A stretch of 6,999 bases of DNA from Nanobdellota archaeon (GTDB lineage Archaea; Aenigmatarchaeota; Aenigmatarchaeia; QMZP01), in NCBI GenBank assembly GCA_018818465.1, contig JAHIRU010000016.1:1-6999 (forward strand). Direction: 5' to 3'. The first letter of the stretch is position 1; each line of letters starts with the position of its first letter. The notes below the pieces were generated by a model. It was given only the letters and a program-made list of their open reading frames with translations. It did no database searches and was not told the DNA's origin. Below, piece after piece: positions 5,731-6,999 of the stretch. Both the position numbers and the translations under genes were made by a program.

Positions 5731-5740
5731 TTTTAAATTA
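5731..5740. promoter_or_regulatory. Shared TATA region between tRNA thiolase and tRNA-Ser
   Basis: TTTTAAATTA (5731-5740) contains TTTAAA, which reads the same on both strands. It lies 25-30 nt upstream of the thiolase ATG (5708, minus strand) and a similar distance upstream of the first tRNA-Ser base (5762, plus strand). The spacing suits a TATA box in both directions. Only 53 nt separate the two genes, so a single AT-rich block probably serves both. Confidence 0.5.
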
Positions 5741-5761
5741 AAAATAACTTATATATAACAT

Positions 5762-5881
5762 GCCAGGGTGTCCGAATGGTTAAGGAGCTCGTTTCGAAAA
5801 CGAGTGGGTTTTACCCATGCAGGTTCAAACGCAATGCTGACGCATGCGCAGTCAGCGAAGCTGAATATCCTGTCCCTGGCG
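5762..5881 (+). tRNA. tRNA-Ser(CGA) with a T-loop intron
   Basis: The acceptor stem GCCAGGG/CCCTGGC (5762-5768 with 5874-5880) is perfect, with discriminator G5881 as expected for Ser. The anticodon arm is CTCGT-TTCGAAA-ACGAG (5788-5804), with anticodon CGA at 5795-5797 reading UCG. The long variable arm typical of Ser is TGGGT-TTT-ACCCA (5805-5817). The T stem GCAGG/CCTGT (5819-5823 with 5869-5873) is split by a 38-nt insertion within the T-loop; removing it gives a standard T-loop TTCAAAT and a mature tRNA of 82 nt. CCA is not encoded. The antisense endonuclease gene overlaps the last 30 nt. Confidence 0.93.
5830..5867 (+). other. Archaeal BHB intron at tRNA position 59/60
   Basis: A canonical bulge-helix-bulge forms at the junctions. 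The outer helix is the T stem. The central 4-bp helix is TTCA (5824-5827) with TGAA (5862-5865). The bulges are AAC (5828-5830) and TAT (5866-5868), with predicted cuts AA|C and TA|T. Inside, the intron folds further through GC/GC (5831-5832 with 5860-5861), a 3x3 internal loop, and the 6-bp stem GCTGAC/GTCAGC (5836-5841 with 5851-5856). The predicted splicing endonuclease product restores a normal T-loop. Confidence 0.88.
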
Positions 5882-6796
5882 TTGTATTTTATTTAAAATT
5901 AGTTCTGCTCGCATTTTTTTATCTGGATGTAGAAAATTTATTTTCTTGAGAAAATTTGATAAATCTTTTTTAGATCCTATATATAATCTCCATTCAATTA
6001 AATCCCTACTTAATTCGCCTGGTTTCTTAGGAGACATGAATCTATAAGGATGGTTTATTCTTAATTTTAGATTAATTAGAGATTTGTAAACATCTAAAAC
6101 AAACTTTTTATCAGATTGTAGAAATGTAAAATATAATTGTTTTCTTCCCTTCTCTGCATGTGTTAAACAACCGTCTGTATCAAAAAGTCCAGAGAGATAA
6201 GATAAAAGAAATGATTTTTTATTTCTTATTATTTTAGGTATCTTTAATTTACCTTTTTTCTTACCTATAGGACAAAAAATTGAAAGGAATGATTGAATTA
6301 CCTTACTTCCTACAGTAATTCTGTAATAATATTTTTTACCTTTGAATTTTGATAAACCACACTTAACTTCAAAAATATTTTTGAATAATGGATTCAACAC
6401 ATCCTCTAAATATCTTTCGGATTCTCCTGTTACTGCTATATATTTCTTATTTTTATGAAGCGAACCATCTCCGTGTAATGCTCCTATTAAATAAGATAGT
6501 TCATTTGTCATGTCTTTAGGAAGTTTGCATTTTTTCTCTCCTACAGAAAATGTATTACATTCTCTAAATATATTTTCGACTATTTTATCATCTATATATC
6601 TTAGTTTTAATATTTTTTCTAATGATATGGGAGTTTTTCCTGATATCCAATTATAATAACTTGAAATGTGGGATTTATCTTTCAATATATTAATCATAAT
6701 CGATTTGTTTTTATTATGCAGTTTTTTCAATTCTTTTGATGCTCCAAAAATTTTTATTTTAGGATCAATTGATAGTAAATAATTTTCTAGTTTCAT
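5852..6796 (-). CDS. Free-standing LAGLIDADG homing endonuclease, double motif
   Basis: LAGLIDADG enzymes make site-specific double-strand breaks that spread their own gene or a linked intron. Two copies of the helix motif are clear: LSYLIGALHGDGSL (100-113, acidic residue D110) and LSYLSGLFDTDGCL (198-211, D208). Each is followed by about 85-90 residues of alpha/beta core, so one chain can form a pseudo-dimeric monomer. Both metal-binding Asp positions are intact, so it is probably active. Residues ~30-70 (around SYYNWISGKTPISLEKIL) look like a small helix-turn-helix domain added to the core. The gene is more AT-rich than its neighbours by eye. It is not inside a gene: it lies between two intron-bearing tRNA genes, antisense to both. 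Its last nine codons are read from the complement of tRNA-Ser, with the TGA stop (5854-5852) inside that tRNA's intron. Confidence 0.88.
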   Translation of the reverse strand: MKLENYLLSIDPKIKIFGASKELKKLHNKNKSIMINILKDKSHISSYYNWISGKTPISLEKILKLRYIDDKIVENIFRECNTFSVGEKKCKLPKDMTNELSYLIGALHGDGSLHKNKKYIAVTGESERYLEDVLNPLFKNIFEVKCGLSKFKGKKYYYRITVGSKVIQSFLSIFCPIGKKKGKLKIPKIIRNKKSFLLSYLSGLFDTDGCLTHAEKGRKQLYFTFLQSDKKFVLDVYKSLINLKLRINHPYRFMSPKKPGELSRDLIEWRLYIGSKKDLSNFLKKINFLHPDKKMRAELILNKIQRQGQDIQLR

Positions 6797-6812
6797 ATAT
6801 ATTATATTCTCT

Positions 6813-6836
6813 CATTAGAATATAAATATTTAAAAA
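6813..6836. promoter_or_regulatory. AT-rich divergent promoter region, endonuclease and tRNA-Val
   Basis: Between the endonuclease ATG (6796, minus) and tRNA-Val (6860, plus) lie TATAAATA (6821-6828) and TTTAAAAA (6829-6836). The latter is centred about 28 nt before tRNA-Val. Read on the minus strand, TTTATATT (6827-6820) is about 25-30 nt before the endonuclease start codon, which would give a leaderless mRNA. Exact box limits cannot be fixed in such AT-rich DNA. Confidence 0.45.
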
Positions 6837-6880
6837 ACAAACAATTATAATACAAGAATGGGCCGATGGTCTAGTTGGTT

Positions 6881-6910
6881 AAGCTACGTTCTGTGAAAGT
6901 GGCTCCAAAA
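6881..6910 (+). other. BHB-like intron in the D-loop of tRNA-Val (after 20a)
   Basis: The central 4-bp helix TTGG/CCAA (6875-6878 with 6905-6908) is flanked by 3-nt bulges TTA (6879-6881) and AAA (6909-6911), with predicted cuts TT|A and AA|A. The inner helix is AGCTAC/GTGGCT (6882-6887 with 6899-6904), extended by TTC/GAA. The outer helix is the D stem GTCT/GGAC (6869-6872 with 6912-6915), offset by two unpaired bases (6873-6874), so the motif is slightly relaxed. Excision restores a normal D arm with a U13-G22 wobble. An alternative junction (6884-6913) would give a Watson-Crick pair there but lacks BHB support. Confidence 0.75.
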
Positions 6911-6927
6911 AGGACATCGCCTTGACG

Positions 6928-6947
6928 AATTCATTTTGAGTTCAAAA
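6928..6947 (+). other. BHB intron at the canonical 37/38 site of tRNA-Val
   Basis: The central helix is TTGA (6922-6925) with TCAA (6942-6945). The bulges are CGA (6926-6928) and AAT (6946-6948), with cuts CG|A and AA|T. The inner helix is ATTC/GAGT (6929-6932 with 6938-6941) closing the loop ATTTT, and the outer helix is the anticodon stem. At 20 nt it is a short but fully canonical archaeal tRNA intron at the usual position, one base 3' of the anticodon. Confidence 0.9.
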
Positions 6948-6984
6948 TGGCGAAGATCGGGAGTTCGAATCTCCCTCGGCCCAT

Positions 6985-6994
6985 ATTTCTTTTT
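6985..6994 (+). terminator. Oligo-T terminator after tRNA-Val
   Basis: The sequence TATTTCTTTTT begins just after the discriminator base (from 6984) and ends in five T residues (6990-6994). Archaeal RNA polymerase commonly stops at such T-runs without a hairpin. It is the only clear T-run immediately downstream of a stable RNA in the window; after tRNA-Ser there is only the weaker TTTT at 5887-5890. Confidence 0.5.
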
Positions 6995-6999
6995 AAATA

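Larger units (their letters stand above)
6860..6983 (+). tRNA. tRNA-Val(GAC) with two introns
   Basis: The acceptor stem GGGCCGA/TCGGCCC (6860-6866 with 6976-6982) is perfect with discriminator A6983. The T arm GGGAG-TTCGAAT-CTCCC (6959-6975) is intact. The anticodon stem TCGCC/GGCGA (6917-6921 with 6949-6953) holds anticodon GAC (6924-6926), reading GUC/GUU. Two insertions interrupt it: 30 nt in the D-loop and 20 nt at 37/38. Removing both leaves 74 nt with every arm at standard length, D loop AGTTGGTTA and anticodon loop TTGACGT. CCA is not encoded. Confidence 0.92.

Noticed and set aside
5868..5881. Possible integration (att) site at the tRNA-Ser 3' end
   Set aside because: I found no second copy of the tRNA 3' end beyond the endonuclease gene and no integrase in the window.
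6884..6904. GTG within a loop-like context at 6893-6895 suggesting tRNA-His
   Set aside because: The stem around it is poor, the discriminator is A rather than C, and the downstream TCGCC/GGCGA stem with GAC gives a perfect tRNA-Val; the GTG lies in the intron hairpin.
1..6999. CRISPR array, insertion sequence or intein
   Set aside because: No regularly spaced direct repeats, no transposase, no terminal inverted repeats, and no host protein is interrupted by the LAGLIDADG protein.

Overview
The window looks archaeal. It holds archaeal/eukaryotic-type ribosomal proteins (uS2 without the bacterial coiled coil, eL19, uL18), the translation factor aIF5A, an archaeal/eukaryotic-type tRNA 2-thiolation enzyme, TATA-box promoters about 25-30 nt upstream of starts, and tRNA genes interrupted by bulge-helix-bulge (BHB) introns. 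The low GC content, compact spacing, short and divergent enolase, Lys-rich tails and broken-up ribosomal operons suggest a reduced-genome DPANN-type archaeon. I cannot assign a phylum from this window.

Layout. Positions 1-1190 (+) carry a divergent enolase. Positions 1185-2139 (-) carry two unrecognised genes that share a matched promoter and leader element, placed between enolase and rpsB, which are often close neighbours in archaea. Positions 2273-4763 (+) carry a translation cluster: uS2, eL19, uL18, aIF5A and a small signal-peptide/membrane protein. eL19 and uL18 are preceded by nearly identical 50-nt leaders, each ending a GACGACT/AGTCGTC stem-loop, and aIF5A shares the start-proximal part. 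Positions 4764-5708 (-) encode an NcsA/TtuA-family tRNA thiolase that abuts the previous gene tail to tail. Positions 5762-6983 carry tRNA-Ser(CGA) with a 38-nt intron in the T-loop, a free-standing double-motif LAGLIDADG endonuclease on the minus strand, and tRNA-Val(GAC) with two introns (D-loop 30 nt, anticodon loop 20 nt).

How it fits together. Most of the window serves translation: ribosome, elongation factor, tRNA genes and tRNA modification. The most notable points are: (1) aIF5A has Arg in place of the Lys that is normally hypusinated; (2) three tRNA introns, two at non-canonical sites, flank a LAGLIDADG endonuclease whose last codons run antisense into the tRNA-Ser gene and stop inside its intron; (3) a repeated stem-loop leader precedes two ribosomal protein genes; (4) two orphan genes share a bipartite upstream element.
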